A stretch of DNA of 37,159 bases, from positions 1-37,159 of the forward strand of contig JACXUS010000006.1 of assembly GCA_014763785.1 (NCBI GenBank). The letters run 5' to 3'. A program made the translations under genes and the position numbers. The notes below the pieces were generated by a model that was given only the letters and a program-made list of their open reading frames with translations, was not told where the DNA came from and searched no databases. Position 1 is the first letter of the stretch, and every line of letters begins with the position of its first letter. The stretch comes from Sphingomonadales bacterium. GTDB taxonomy: Bacteria > Pseudomonadota > Alphaproteobacteria > Rhodobacterales > Rhodobacteraceae. Positions 19,820 to 29,571 of the stretch are shown here, piece by piece.

Positions 19820-20251
19820 ATGGATGAACTGGACAAGGCGATCGTCGGGCTGCTGTCGGGGGATGCGCGCATCTCGGTGGCGACGCTGTCGCGGCGGCTG
19901 AAGGTCGCGCGCTCGACGATTCAGGCGCGGCTGGAGCGGCTGGAGACCGGCGGCGTGATCGCGGGCTATACCGTGAAGCTGGGCGAGGCGGCGCGCGCCG
20001 GGCGGCTGCGCACCACCGTTTTGCTGACGATCGAGCCGCGCGCGCAGGCCGCGATCCTGACCCGGCTGAAGTCGATCCCCGAGGTCGAGCGGATCTCGAC
20101 CACCTCGGGGCGCGTCGATCTGCTGTTGCAGGTGGCGGCGAATTCCACCGCGCAGCTGGATGCGGTTCTGGATCAGATCGGCGAGATGCAGGGGATCAAA
20201 AGCTCGGAAAGCCTGATCCATCTGAGCACGAAACTCGACCGGGCGGTCTGA
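19820..20251 (+). CDS. Lrp/AsnC family transcriptional regulator
   Basis: MDELDKAIVGLLSGDARISVATLSRRLKVARSTIQARLERLETGGVIAGY; start at 19820 preferred because a TATAAT lies at 19780-19785 over the alternative ATG 19784. Confidence 0.87.
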   Translation: MDELDKAIVGLLSGDARISVATLSRRLKVARSTIQARLERLETGGVIAGYTVKLGEAARAGRLRTTVLLTIEPRAQAAILTRLKSIPEVERISTTSGRVDLLLQVAANSTAQLDAVLDQIGEMQGIKSSESLIHLSTKLDRAV

Positions 20252-20278
20252 CACCGCCCGCGGGGGTTTTACCCCCGC
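20240..20278 (+). terminator. Two back-to-back hairpins at the 3' end of the lrp gene
   Basis: CGGGCGGT/ACCGCCCG (20240-20247/20253-20260) and GCGGGGGT/ACCCCCGC (20260-20267/20271-20278). Confidence 0.65.
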
Positions 20279-20284
20279 ACCCCC

Positions 20285-20309
20285 AGGATATTTGTGGCAA
20301 GATGAAAGC
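20285..20309 (+). repeat. Copy A of a dispersed extragenic motif
   Basis: aggatatttgtggcaagatgaaagc; similar to motifs at 24270-24290 and 24309-24330. Confidence 0.6.
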
Positions 20310-20355
20310 AGGTCGACTCGGTTCGGGGGCGGCTGGGTCCATAGGGGGAAGGTTG

Positions 20356-21126
20356 ATGTCGTTTCATGGTCTGCCGATCTGGTTCGAGCTGTCGATCAGC
20401 GATCCCGATGCCGCGCAGGGGTTTTATTCCGGGCTGATGGGCTGGGACTTCGTTGACAGCGGGATGCCCGATTTCGACTATCGGCTGGGCAAGATGGGCG
20501 CGGCGATGGTTGCCGGGGTGATGCCGCTGGCGCTGTCCCCGCCCGGCACGCCGCCGAACTGGATGATCTATATCGGCGTCGAGGATTGCGATGCGGTGGC
20601 CGCACGGGTCGAGGGGCTGGGCGGCAAGGTCTGGGCCGACCCGGCCGACATCCCCGGCACCGGGCGCTTTGCGGTGCTGGGCGATCCTCAGGGCGCGGTG
20701 TTCGGGGTGTTGCAGCCCCTGCCGATGGAGACCCCGCCCGAGGTCGGCGCCTATGACCAGACCCTGAACGGGCACGCGCAGTGGATCGAGTTGATGAGCC
20801 CCGATCCCGCCGCGGCGATGGGCTTCTATGCCACGCTCTTTGGCTGGACCGCCGATTGCGCGGTCGAGATGGGGCCGATGGGGACCTATCACCTGTTCGC
20901 CAATCAGGGCTGCCAGATCGGCGGCATGATGGGGCTGGCGGGGGCGCCGGTTCCCTATTGGCTGCCCTATTTCGGGGTCGCCGATGTCGCCGCCGCACTG
21001 GCGCAGGCCAGCGCAACCGGCGGCGCGCTGGTCATCGGCCCGAACGAGGTGCCCGGCCCCGCCCTTGTCGCGGTGCTGCGTGACCCGCAGGGCGCGCATT
21101 TCGCAGTGGTCGGCCCGAAACCCTGA
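20356..21126 (+). CDS. VOC family protein (duplicated glyoxalase/bleomycin-resistance fold)
   Basis: Two tandem VOC modules: WFELSISDPDAAQGFYSGLMGW... and WIELMSPDPAAAMGFYATLFGW... Confidence 0.9.
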   Translation: MSFHGLPIWFELSISDPDAAQGFYSGLMGWDFVDSGMPDFDYRLGKMGAAMVAGVMPLALSPPGTPPNWMIYIGVEDCDAVAARVEGLGGKVWADPADIPGTGRFAVLGDPQGAVFGVLQPLPMETPPEVGAYDQTLNGHAQWIELMSPDPAAAMGFYATLFGWTADCAVEMGPMGTYHLFANQGCQIGGMMGLAGAPVPYWLPYFGVADVAAALAQASATGGALVIGPNEVPGPALVAVLRDPQGAHFAVVGPKP

Positions 21127-21201
21127 TCGCCCGGCGTCAAAGGCTTTTCCTTGGCAGGCCTGCGCGCTAAACAGCGTCAAGCCCGAAAAAGGACGTGACC
21201 G

Positions 21202-24200
21202 ATGACGATGGAAACCAAGTTCGACGCGCGCGAAGCCGAGCCGCGGCTTTATGCGATGTGGGAAGAGGCCGGCGCCTTCAAGGCCGGGGCGAATGCCAGC
21301 CGCCCCGAGACCTTCTGCATCATGATCCCGCCGCCCAACGTCACCGGCGCGCTGCATGTCGGCCATGCCTTCAACAACACGATTCAGGACATTCTGATCC
21401 GCTGGCACCGGATGCGCGGCTATGACACGCTCTGGCAGCCCGGGCAGGACCATGCGGGCATCGCGACCCAGCTGATGGTGGAACGCGAGCTGGCGAAATC
21501 GGGCCAGAAGCGCACCGATTTCAGCCGCGACGAGTTCCTCGGCAAGGTCTGGGAATGGAAGGGCAAATACGGCCAGACGATCATCAATCAGCTGAAACGG
21601 CTGGGCAGTTCCTGTGACTGGTCGCGCAACGCCTTCACCATGTCGGGCGCCCCGAATGCGCCCGAAGGCGAAGAGGGCAACTTCCACGACGCGGTGATCA
21701 AGGTCTTCGTCGAGATGTATAACAAGGGCCTCATCTACCGCGGCAAGCGGCTGGTGAACTGGGACCCGCATTTCGAGACCGCGATTTCCGACCTTGAGGT
21801 CGAGAATATCGAGGTGGCGGGCCATATGTGGCACTTCAAATACCCGCTCGCCGGGGGGGCCACCTATGAATATGTCGAGAAGGACGCAGACGGTAACGTG
21901 ACCCTGCGCGAAACGCGCGATTACATTTCCATCGCGACGACCCGCCCCGAAACCATGCTGGGCGATGGCGCGGTGGCGGTGCATCCCAGTGACGAACGCT
22001 ATGCGCCGATTGTGGGGATGCTGTGTGAAATTCCGGTGGGGCCGAAAGAGCACCGCCGCCTGATCCCGATCATCACCGACGAATACCCCGATCCGACCTT
22101 TGGGTCCGGCGCGGTGAAGATCACCGGCGCGCATGATTTCAACGACTATCAGGTCGCCAAACGCGCGGGCCTGCCGATGTATCGGCTGATGGACACGCGG
22201 GGCGCGATGCGCGCGGATGGCGCAAGTTACGAGGATTGCGCCAAGCGCGCGATGGAAATCTCGCGCGGTGCACCCTTTACCGAGGCCGAGATCGACACTC
22301 TGAACCTGATCCCGGAAGAGCTGCGCGGCCTTGACCGGATGGAGGCCCGCAAGGCCGTGGTCGCCCAGATCAACGCCGAAGGTCTGGCCGTGATGGTCAA
22401 AGCCACGCTCAAGGACGACGAGGGCAACGAGGTCGAAACCCTTGTGCCCTATGTCGAGTCGAAGCCGATCATGCAGCCCTTCGGTGACCGCTCCAAGGTG
22501 GTGATCGAGCCGATGCTGACCGATCAATGGTATGTCGATGCCGAGAAGATCGTCGGCCGCGCACTGGATGCGGTGCGCAATGGCGAGACCGTGATCCTGC
22601 CCGAGGCGGGCGAGAAGACCTATTACCACTGGCTGGAGAATATCGAGCCCTGGTGCATTTCCCGCCAGCTGTGGTGGGGGCACCAGATCCCGGTGTGGTA
22701 TGGGCCGAAGCTTAAGGAAGGTAAGTCGGTCAAATTCGATGGGCCTGACGCCCTCGATTTTGATGAACTTCATCCGTTCTGTGCCGCCTCTTTCTCTGAC
22801 GTCGTGCGCAAAGCGAAATCCTACTATCGCGATGCTGAGGAAGTGTTGGAAAGCAACTCAATCTTCTTCGGCGATGGGAAAGGGCAGCGTTTCTACGGTC
22901 CAAACAAATGCTCCGGCGGTGGCGATCTCAATAGCGTGCAAGTCGGCCTTCGCCGTGACCCCGACGTGCTTGACACATGGTTCAGCTCGGGCCTTTGGCC
23001 GATCGGCACGCTGGGCTGGCCGAACTGGAACGAGTCGACCTCGAAATACTTCCCGACCGATGTGCTGGTGACCGGCTTCGACATCCTCTTCTTCTGGGTC
23101 GCCCGGATGATGATGATGCAGCTGGCCGTGGTCGATCAGATCCCCTTCCACACCGTCTACCTGCACCAGCTCGTGCGCGACGAGAAGGGCAAGAAGATGT
23201 CGAAGACCGCGGGCAATGTGATCGACCCGCTGGAGATCATCGACGAATACGGCGCCGACGCGTTGCGCTTCACCAATGCCTCGATGGCGGCGATTGGCGG
23301 GGTGCTGAAACTGTCGAAAGACCGGATCGCGGGTTATCGCAACTTCGGCACGAAAATCTGGAACGCCACCCGGTTCGCCGAGATGAACGGCGTCTTCGAA
23401 GGGCCCGCGGGCGCGATGCCCACGCCCGAGCATACCGTGAACCGCTGGATCATCGGCGAAACCGCCAAGGTCCGCGAAACCGTCGATGCGGCGCTGGCGG
23501 CCTATCGCTTCAACGAGGCGGCGCAGGCGCTTTATGGCTTCGTCTGGGGCAAGGTCTGCGACTGGTATGTCGAATTCGCCAAACCCCTCTTCGATGGCGC
23601 CGAGGCCGAGGAAACCCGCGCCACCATGCGCTGGGTGCTGGATCAATGCTATATCCTGCTGCACCCGATGATGCCCTTCATCACCGAGGAGCTCTGGGGC
23701 CTGAGCGGCACCCGCGCCAAGATGCTCGTCCACGCCGACTGGCCGACCTATGGCGCCGAGCTGATCGACGCGGATGCCGACCGCGAGATGAACTGGGTGA
23801 TCGAGCTGATCGAAACGATCCGCTCGGCGCGCACCCAGATGGGCGTGCCGGTGGGGCTGAAACTGCCGATGGTGCTGGCCGAGGCCGATGAGGCCGCGCG
23901 CGCCGCCATCGCGCGCAATCAGGCGCTGATCGAGCGGCTGGCGCGGATCGACAGCATCACCGAAACCGCGATCCCCAAGGGCGCGATCTCGATCCCGGTT
24001 GCGGGCGCGCTGTTTGGCCTGCCGCTGGACGGGGTGATCGACGTCAAGGCGGAAAAGGCGCGGCTGGAAAAATCGCTCGCCAAGCTCGAGAAAGAGGCCG
24101 CGGGCCTGCGCGCGAAGCTCGACAACCCGCGCTTCATCGCCAATGCCGCCGAAGAGGTGATCGAGGAAAGCCGCGAGAACCTCGCCGCGCGCGAGGACGA

Positions 24201-24249
24201 GGCCGCCAAGGTCGCAAGCGCCGTCAAGCGGCTGGCGGAACTGGGCTGA
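21202..24249 (+). CDS. valS: Valine--tRNA ligase
   Basis: [18 protein letters not shown] (HIGH), [11 protein letters not shown] editing domain, [44 protein letters not shown] (KMSKS), C-terminal coiled coil. Confidence 0.97.
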   Translation: MTMETKFDAREAEPRLYAMWEEAGAFKAGANASRPETFCIMIPPPNVTGALHVGHAFNNTIQDILIRWHRMRGYDTLWQPGQDHAGIATQLMVERELAKSGQKRTDFSRDEFLGKVWEWKGKYGQTIINQLKRLGSSCDWSRNAFTMSGAPNAPEGEEGNFHDAVIKVFVEMYNKGLIYRGKRLVNWDPHFETAISDLEVENIEVAGHMWHFKYPLAGGATYEYVEKDADGNVTLRETRDYISIATTRPETMLGDGAVAVHPSDERYAPIVGMLCEIPVGPKEHRRLIPIITDEYPDPTFGSGAVKITGAHDFNDYQVAKRAGLPMYRLMDTRGAMRADGASYEDCAKRAMEISRGAPFTEAEIDTLNLIPEELRGLDRMEARKAVVAQINAEGLAVMVKATLKDDEGNEVETLVPYVESKPIMQPFGDRSKVVIEPMLTDQWYVDAEKIVGRALDAVRNGETVILPEAGEKTYYHWLENIEPWCISRQLWWGHQIPVWYGPKLKEGKSVKFDGPDALDFDELHPFCAASFSDVVRKAKSYYRDAEEVLESNSIFFGDGKGQRFYGPNKCSGGGDLNSVQVGLRRDPDVLDTWFSSGLWPIGTLGWPNWNESTSKYFPTDVLVTGFDILFFWVARMMMMQLAVVDQIPFHTVYLHQLVRDEKGKKMSKTAGNVIDPLEIIDEYGADALRFTNASMAAIGGVLKLSKDRIAGYRNFGTKIWNATRFAEMNGVFEGPAGAMPTPEHTVNRWIIGETAKVRETVDAALAAYRFNEAAQALYGFVWGKVCDWYVEFAKPLFDGAEAEETRATMRWVLDQCYILLHPMMPFITEELWGLSGTRAKMLVHADWPTYGAELIDADADREMNWVIELIETIRSARTQMGVPVGLKLPMVLAEADEAARAAIARNQALIERLARIDSITETAIPKGAISIPVAGALFGLPLDGVIDVKAEKARLEKSLAKLEKEAAGLRAKLDNPRFIANAAEEVIEESRENLAAREDEAAKVASAVKRLAELG

Positions 24250-24269
24250 CTCTGCGGGGCCTTCGGCAA

Positions 24270-24330
24270 GAGTATTTGGACCAAGAAGAAGCCGCGAGTT
24301 TTCGCTGTTTCTTCTTGGCCATAAATACTC
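24270..24330. repeat. Large imperfect inverted repeat made of two head-to-head copies of the dispersed motif
   Basis: gagtatttggaccaagaagaa (24270-24290) versus ttcttcttggccataaatactc (24309-24330), between valS and the aminotransferase. Confidence 0.85.
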
Positions 24331-24379
24331 CCAGCGGAGCGTCCGGCCCCAGCCAGACAAGCAACTGAAAGGCACGCCG

Positions 24380-25498
24380 ATGACCGGACCCCGCTTCACG
24401 CCCCTGATCGCCGCCCTGCCCTCCTCGGTGCCCTTCGTCGGCCCCGAAACGCAGGAGCGCGCGATGGGCCATGCCTTTGCCGCGCGGCTGGGCGCGAATG
24501 AAAACGGCTTCGGCCCCAGCCCCCGTGCGATTGCCGCGATGGCGGCCGCGGCGGGCGAGGTCTGGAAATACGGCGATCCGGAGAATTTCGAGCTGAAATC
24601 CGCGCTCGCCCGCCTGCATGGCTGCCGCCCCGAGAACATCGTGGTGGGCGAGGGGATCGACGGCCTTCTGGGCTATCTGGCGCGGCTGGTGCTGGCGCCG
24701 GGCGATGCGGTGGTGACCTCGGAGGGGGCCTATCCGACCTTCAATTTCCATGTCGCGGGCTGCGGCGGGGTGCTGCACAAGGTGCCCTATGCCGGCGATT
24801 TCGAGGACCCCGAGGCGCTGATCGCGCGTGCCCGCGCGGTCGCACCGAAGCTGATCTATATCGCCAACCCCGACAACCCGATGGGCAGCGCGCATTCCGG
24901 CGCGCGGCTGGCGGCGATGGTCGATCAGGTGCCGGACGGCAGCCTGCTGATCCTCGACGAGGCCTATGTCGAGCTCGCGCCCGAGGGCACCGCGGCGCCC
25001 GTGGACCCCGACGACCGGCGGGTGATCCGGATGCGCACCTTTTCCAAGGCGCATGGCATGGCGGGGGCGCGGGTGGGCTATGCGATCGGCGCCGCGCCGC
25101 TGATCGCGGCCTTCGACAAGATCCGCAACCATTTCGGCATGGGCCGGATCGCGCAGGCGGGCGCCCTGGCCGCGCTGGCCGATACCACATGGCTGGCCTA
25201 TATGCGCCGCCTGATCGGCGCCTCGCGCGACCGGATCGGGCAGATCGCGCGCGACAACGGGCTGGTGCCGCTGCCCTCTGCCACCAATTTCGTCGCCGTG
25301 GACTGCGGCGCGGACGGCGCCTTTGCGCGCGCCGTGCTGCAGGCGCTGGCGGCGGAAGGGATCTTCGTGCGGATGCCGGGCGTCGCCCCGCTCGACCGCT
25401 GCATCCGCATCTCTTGCGGCCCCGAGCCCGAGATGGCGGCCCTGGCCGCGGCCCTGCCGCGTGCAGTGGCAGCCGCCCGCGACCTGCCGCCGCGTTGA
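24380..25498 (+). CDS. PLP-dependent aminotransferase class I/II, histidinol-phosphate aminotransferase-like
   Basis: LGANENGFGPSPRA, YGDPENFELKSALA, IYIANPDNPMGS, LLILDEAYVEL, RMRTFSKAHGMAGARVGYAIG. Confidence 0.88.
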   Translation: MTGPRFTPLIAALPSSVPFVGPETQERAMGHAFAARLGANENGFGPSPRAIAAMAAAAGEVWKYGDPENFELKSALARLHGCRPENIVVGEGIDGLLGYLARLVLAPGDAVVTSEGAYPTFNFHVAGCGGVLHKVPYAGDFEDPEALIARARAVAPKLIYIANPDNPMGSAHSGARLAAMVDQVPDGSLLILDEAYVELAPEGTAAPVDPDDRRVIRMRTFSKAHGMAGARVGYAIGAAPLIAAFDKIRNHFGMGRIAQAGALAALADTTWLAYMRRLIGASRDRIGQIARDNGLVPLPSATNFVAVDCGADGAFARAVLQALAAEGIFVRMPGVAPLDRCIRISCGPEPEMAALAAALPRAVAAARDLPPR

Positions 25499-25567
25499 CC
25501 GGCAGCCCCGCGCGGGGCACGACGGGGCGGTATCGCAAAGATACATTCCAGATCAAGGAAACGCCCG

Positions 25568-25960
25568 ATGAAACAATCCCTCCTGATGGAGAAATACCCG
25601 GTCTTCGCCCTCGACCTGCCCAAGGCCGAGACCAGCTGCACCAGCGTCGATGAGATCCTCGCCGCGCTCAAGGCCCGGATCGACGCCCATCCGAAGGTCG
25701 CCTATATCGCCACCTTCGACCATTTCAGCCATACCAAGGCCATCGGCGGCACCGTGGCCGAGGGCATCCTCGACGCCAAGAACATCGTCTTCTGCTTTGG
25801 CGTGATGATCCCCAACCCGCAGGTTCTGGCGGTGCGCCCGCGCGCCATCGGCGTGTCGGACATGGGCAGCCATTTCCACATCACCTTCCTTGAGCCGCCG
25901 ATGGAAGTGGCGACGAAGGAGATGGAAGCCTGGTGCAAGGCGCTGGCCGACAAGGCCTGA
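25568..25960 (+). CDS. Conserved hypothetical protein (possibly the DUF6858 family)
   Basis: MKQSLLMEKYPVFALDLPKAETSCTSVDEILAALKARIDAHPKVAYIATFDHFSHTKAIGG...; family assignment from memory only. Confidence 0.65.
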   Translation: MKQSLLMEKYPVFALDLPKAETSCTSVDEILAALKARIDAHPKVAYIATFDHFSHTKAIGGTVAEGILDAKNIVFCFGVMIPNPQVLAVRPRAIGVSDMGSHFHITFLEPPMEVATKEMEAWCKALADKA

Positions 25961-26066
25961 GCCCCAAGACCCGGCGGCGGGCGGGGATCACGCCCCCCTC
26001 GCCGCTTGGTGATTTGCCTCGCACGGCCGTCTGTCGCACCCTGCCCCCATCGAACAGGAGAGCGAC

Positions 26067-26465
26067 ATGACCCCCACCGCCCGCACCCTTGCCCTGCTCA
26101 GCCCGATTGCCTTCGCGCTGGCCTTTGGCGCCTATGCGCAAAGCGCGGATCACGCGACGATGGATCATTCGGCCCATGCGGCGACGCCTTCGGCCACCGC
26201 CGAGGCCGCGCCGTCCACTCAGGCATTCATCGCGGTGAATGCCAAGATGCACGAGGCAATGGCCGTGCCGATGACGGGTGATGCCGATATCGACTTCATC
26301 CGCGGCATGATCCCGCATCATCAGGGCGCGATCGAGATGGCGCAGGTGGTGCGCGATTATGGCGATGATCCCGAGGTGCGCCGCCTTGCTGACGAGATCA
26401 TCGCAGCGCAACAGGCCGAGATCGACTGGATGGTGGACTGGCTGGAAAAACACGGCCAGCCCTGA
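26067..26465 (+). CDS. DUF305 family exported protein
   Basis: Signal peptide; DIDFIRGMIPHHQGAIEMAQVVRDYGDDPEVRRLADEIIAAQQAEIDWMVDWL. Confidence 0.9.
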   Translation: MTPTARTLALLSPIAFALAFGAYAQSADHATMDHSAHAATPSATAEAAPSTQAFIAVNAKMHEAMAVPMTGDADIDFIRGMIPHHQGAIEMAQVVRDYGDDPEVRRLADEIIAAQQAEIDWMVDWLEKHGQP

Positions 26466-26559
26466 GGTCTCAGGTGACACCCCCGGCCCTCCGTCCCTCA
26501 GCCGGGGGTCGTTGCGGGCGGCGCGCACATGTCCCCCAGGCCGCGCCGCCCGTCTTGTC

Positions 26560-27759
26560 CTATCGCCCCGCGATGGCCGCCGCGGCCGCCGCAATGCCCC
26601 CCGCGCCGTGCGGAATGCCCAGCGCCTGCATCCCGGCCTCCATCACGCCCAGAACGCCCAGCGTCATATGCGCATTGACATGCCCCATATGCGCAACCCG
26701 CAGGAAATCATCCGCCGCGGCCGAGCCCGGCGCGGCCATGCCAAGGCCAATGCCAAGGGTCACGCCCGCCTCGGCCTCGCACCAGGCGCGCAGGCGGCTC
26801 GCCCCGCCGCCCCCGATCCGTGCCGCCGTCACCGAATGACCCCGGAACACCGGATCGGCCACATTGAGCGCGATATCCCCGCCCTGCCCCCAAGCCTCGA
26901 ACGCCGCCCAGACCGTGCGTGCCAGCGTCGCATGACGGGCCCAGACCTGCGGCAGCCCCTCTTCATCGAGGATCATCTTCAGCGACTCGGCCAGACCGAA
27001 CAGGTGATGCGTGGGCGCCGTGCCGCCGAAATGCATGTAATGCTGTTCGGCGAAGAAGCGCGGATGCCAGTTCCAGTAGGGCGTCGCCAGATCCGCCCCC
27101 TTGCAGCGCGTCAGCGCCGTGTCCGAGGCCCAGACGAAGCCCAGCCCCGGCGGCACCATCAGCCCCTTCTGGCTGGCCGCGACCATCACATCGACACCCC
27201 AGTCGTCGAACCGGAATTCATCGCAGCCCAGCGAGGCGATGCAATCCACCGCCAGCAACGCCGGATGTCCGGCCGCGTCGATCGCCGCGCGCATCGCCGG
27301 GATATTGTTGCGGATCGAGGTCGCGGTATCCAGATGCGTGACCAGAACCGCCTTGATCTTATGCCCGGTATCGGCGCGCAACGCGGCCTCGAGCTGCGCC
27401 GGATCGGCCGGGCTGTTCAGCCCGAAATCGAGCAGATCAACCTCGATCCCCATGGCGCGGGCATGCTCGGCCCAGCCAATGCCAAAGCGCCCGGTCGCCA
27501 TCACCAGCGCCCGATCCCCGCGCGAGAACATATTGGCGATCGCCGCCTCCCAGGCGCCGTGGCCGTTGGCGATATAGATCGCGACGTGACCGCTCGACAG
27601 CGCGACACGGCGCAGATCGGTCAGGATGCCCGCGGTCTGGGTGACGATCTCGCCCTCATAGATATTGGGCGCGGCGCGGTGCATGGCGCGCAGCACCCGG
27701 TCGGGCATCGCCGAGGGGCCGGGAATGGCAAGATAGGGGCGGCCGTGGGCAAGGCTCAT
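26560..27759 (-). CDS. Class V PLP-dependent aminotransferase (alanine/serine--glyoxylate aminotransferase-like)
   Basis: YLAIPGPSAMPDRVLRAMHRAAPNIYEGE, VDCIASLGCDEFRFDDWGVDVMVAASQKGLMVPPGLGFVWAS. Confidence 0.88.
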   Translation of the reverse strand: MSLAHGRPYLAIPGPSAMPDRVLRAMHRAAPNIYEGEIVTQTAGILTDLRRVALSSGHVAIYIANGHGAWEAAIANMFSRGDRALVMATGRFGIGWAEHARAMGIEVDLLDFGLNSPADPAQLEAALRADTGHKIKAVLVTHLDTATSIRNNIPAMRAAIDAAGHPALLAVDCIASLGCDEFRFDDWGVDVMVAASQKGLMVPPGLGFVWASDTALTRCKGADLATPYWNWHPRFFAEQHYMHFGGTAPTHHLFGLAESLKMILDEEGLPQVWARHATLARTVWAAFEAWGQGGDIALNVADPVFRGHSVTAARIGGGGASRLRAWCEAEAGVTLGIGLGMAAPGSAAADDFLRVAHMGHVNAHMTLGVLGVMEAGMQALGIPHGAGGIAAAAAAIAGR

Positions 27760-27902
27760 GCGGGTCTCCTTCGTCGCTGGACCAATCGGTAAAGAAGCGC
27801 GGCGGGGCGGTCAATCGCGCGCGCAGGGCACCGGGCGCAAAGCCGCCCTGCAGGGATGGCGCGGGCCGCCCCGCCGCCCTATATCGGGCACAGGAGGCGC
27901 TT

Positions 27903-28640
27903 ATGGGAAACGACAGGGCACTTTACGAGATCACCGGCGCGGATCGGGAACACTTCCTGCAGGGGCTGGTCAGCAATGATGTGCGGCACCTGGCCAAGGG
28001 CCCGGTCTATGCCGCGCTGCTCAGTCCGCAGGGCAAATATCTGGCCGATTTCCTGCTGGTGCCGCGCGGCGAGGCGATCGTGCTTGATATCGCAGCCGGC
28101 ATTGCCGAGGCGACGGTGAAGCGGCTCAACATGTATCGGCTGCGCGCCGATGTGGCGATTGCCCCCTCGGCGCTGAAGGTGTCGCGCGGCACCGGCCCCG
28201 CGCCCGAAGGGGCCGTGGCCGATCCGCGTCACCCCGCGCTCGGCTGGCGGCTCTATGGGACCGAGGCGGGCGAGGATGGCAGCGATTGGGACGCGATCCG
28301 CGTCGCGCATCTGATCCCGGAAACCGGGATCGAGCTGACCCCCGAGACCTATATCCTCGAGGCCGGTTTCGAGCGGCTTCACGGCGTCGATTTCCGCAAG
28401 GGCTGCTATGTCGGGCAGGAGGTCACCGCGCGGATGAAGCACAAGACCGAGCTGCGCAAGGGTCTGGTGCGGCTGCGGATCGAGGGCGCGGCCCCGGTCG
28501 GCACCGAGATCGTGACCGGGGAGGGGCGCGCGGCGGGCACGCTCTTCACCCAAGCGGGTGGGCGCGCGCTGGCACATCTGCGGCTCGACCGGGCCGAGGG
28601 CACGCTGGCAGCGGGGGCGGCGCGGCTCTGGCAGGAGTGA
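27903..28640 (+). CDS. ygfZ: YgfZ/GcvT-domain folate-binding protein
   Basis: GADREHFLQGLVSNDV and signature KGCYVGQEVTARMKHK. Confidence 0.9.
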   Translation: MGNDRALYEITGADREHFLQGLVSNDVRHLAKGPVYAALLSPQGKYLADFLLVPRGEAIVLDIAAGIAEATVKRLNMYRLRADVAIAPSALKVSRGTGPAPEGAVADPRHPALGWRLYGTEAGEDGSDWDAIRVAHLIPETGIELTPETYILEAGFERLHGVDFRKGCYVGQEVTARMKHKTELRKGLVRLRIEGAAPVGTEIVTGEGRAAGTLFTQAGGRALAHLRLDRAEGTLAAGAARLWQE

Positions 28641-28926
28641 CGCGGCGGATCGGGACCGCCCCGGGCTTTTGGACTTGCGTCACGGCGCCGCGCAAGAGAT
28701 CGTGATCAGGGCCGATTCCGCGGGCCATGTCCCGCCGTCAGCCTTGATTCAGGACCATAGCTTCATATATGTCGCGGGCTTCTTTGCGGACGGAAAACTA
28801 GATACAGTGCGAGCCATGACCTAATCGCATAGCTGCCATACCTTTGCCACCGTATCGAATCGGGGCCCAAGCGCCCTAGATGACCCGCACGCCAGGAAAC
28901 GCAAGAGCAATAAAAAGGACGGAATA

Positions 28927-29247
28927 ATGCGCGATTTCGTTGACGGCTCCGCATTCAACTATGAGCAAGGCCAACGCGCCCGCAAGCTGTTCGCGGCTGT
29001 GGTGCTGGCGGCGCTCGATGATGCGATTGCCGATGACAAGAAATACGGCAACGGCCCCGAACAGATCGCCCGCTGGGCGCGCTCGCGCGATGGACGCGAG
29101 GTGCTGTCCTGCGCCGGGATCGACCCGAATGAACGGGTGGTCAAAGGTCTGATGGAATTCGTCTCCAAGGGTGTGCGCACCTCGGTCGCGCTGTCGCGCG
29201 AAGAGAGCGAACGCCGGATGGCAGCGGAAGAGGCCGAAGCGGCCTGA
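28927..29247 (+). CDS. Conserved hypothetical protein (possibly the DUF6280 family)
   Basis: MRDFVDGSAFNYEQGQRARKLFAAVVLAALDDAIADDKKYGNGPEQIARWARSRDGREVLSCAGIDPNERVV; strong terminator follows; family number from memory. Confidence 0.75.
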   Translation: MRDFVDGSAFNYEQGQRARKLFAAVVLAALDDAIADDKKYGNGPEQIARWARSRDGREVLSCAGIDPNERVVKGLMEFVSKGVRTSVALSREESERRMAAEEAEAA

Positions 29248-29262
29248 TCCGAGACCGGCCCG

Positions 29263-29304
29263 AAAGACGAAAGGCGCGCCCCCGGCGCGCCTTTCGTCTT
29301 TTGA
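29263..29304 (+). terminator. Strong rho-independent terminator
   Basis: Perfect 18-bp stem aaagacgaaaggcgcgcc (29263-29280) / ggcgcgcctttcgtcttt (29284-29301), ccc loop. Confidence 0.9.
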
Positions 29305-29408
29305 TCTCGGGGGCTTCGGGCCGTTCACGCTGTGGCGCGTTATGACCCGAGCCCTGCCCCGCGGCGCCGGCCCGCTCCAAAGACCGACCGCATGACCGCC
29401 GCACCCGG

Positions 29409-29475
29409 CATCGCGCCCCTGACCAGACATCGCAGCCCGGCCCGGCGTCGCGCCCCTGACCGGAGATCGCAGCCG
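29409..29475. repeat. Imperfect direct repeat, period 37 bp
   Basis: catcgcgcccctgaccagacatcgcagccc (29409-29438) and cgtcgcgcccctgaccggagatcgcagccg (29446-29475). Confidence 0.8.
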
Positions 29476-29495
29476 TCCACGGCATCGTCCACCCA

Positions 29496-29571
29496 GCGCC
29501 GCATCGCAAGCCCCGCGCCACATCGCAAGCCCGGCGCCGCATCGCAAGCCCTGCGCGGCATCGTATTCAGG
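29496..29571. repeat. 19-bp tandem repeat, three near-identical units plus a degenerate fourth
   Basis: gcgccgcatcgcaagcccc / gcgccacatcgcaagcccg / gcgccgcatcgcaagccct / gcgcggcatcgtattcagg at 29496, 29515, 29534, 29553. Confidence 0.9.

Noticed and set aside
20269-22773. 834-aa minus-strand ORF (and similar long ORFs such as 283-2034, 15739-17136, 22858-24639, 24224-25546, 33867-35666)
   Set aside because: Antisense shadows of well-supported genes in GC-rich DNA; translations are Arg/His/Gly/Asp-rich with no recognisable domains
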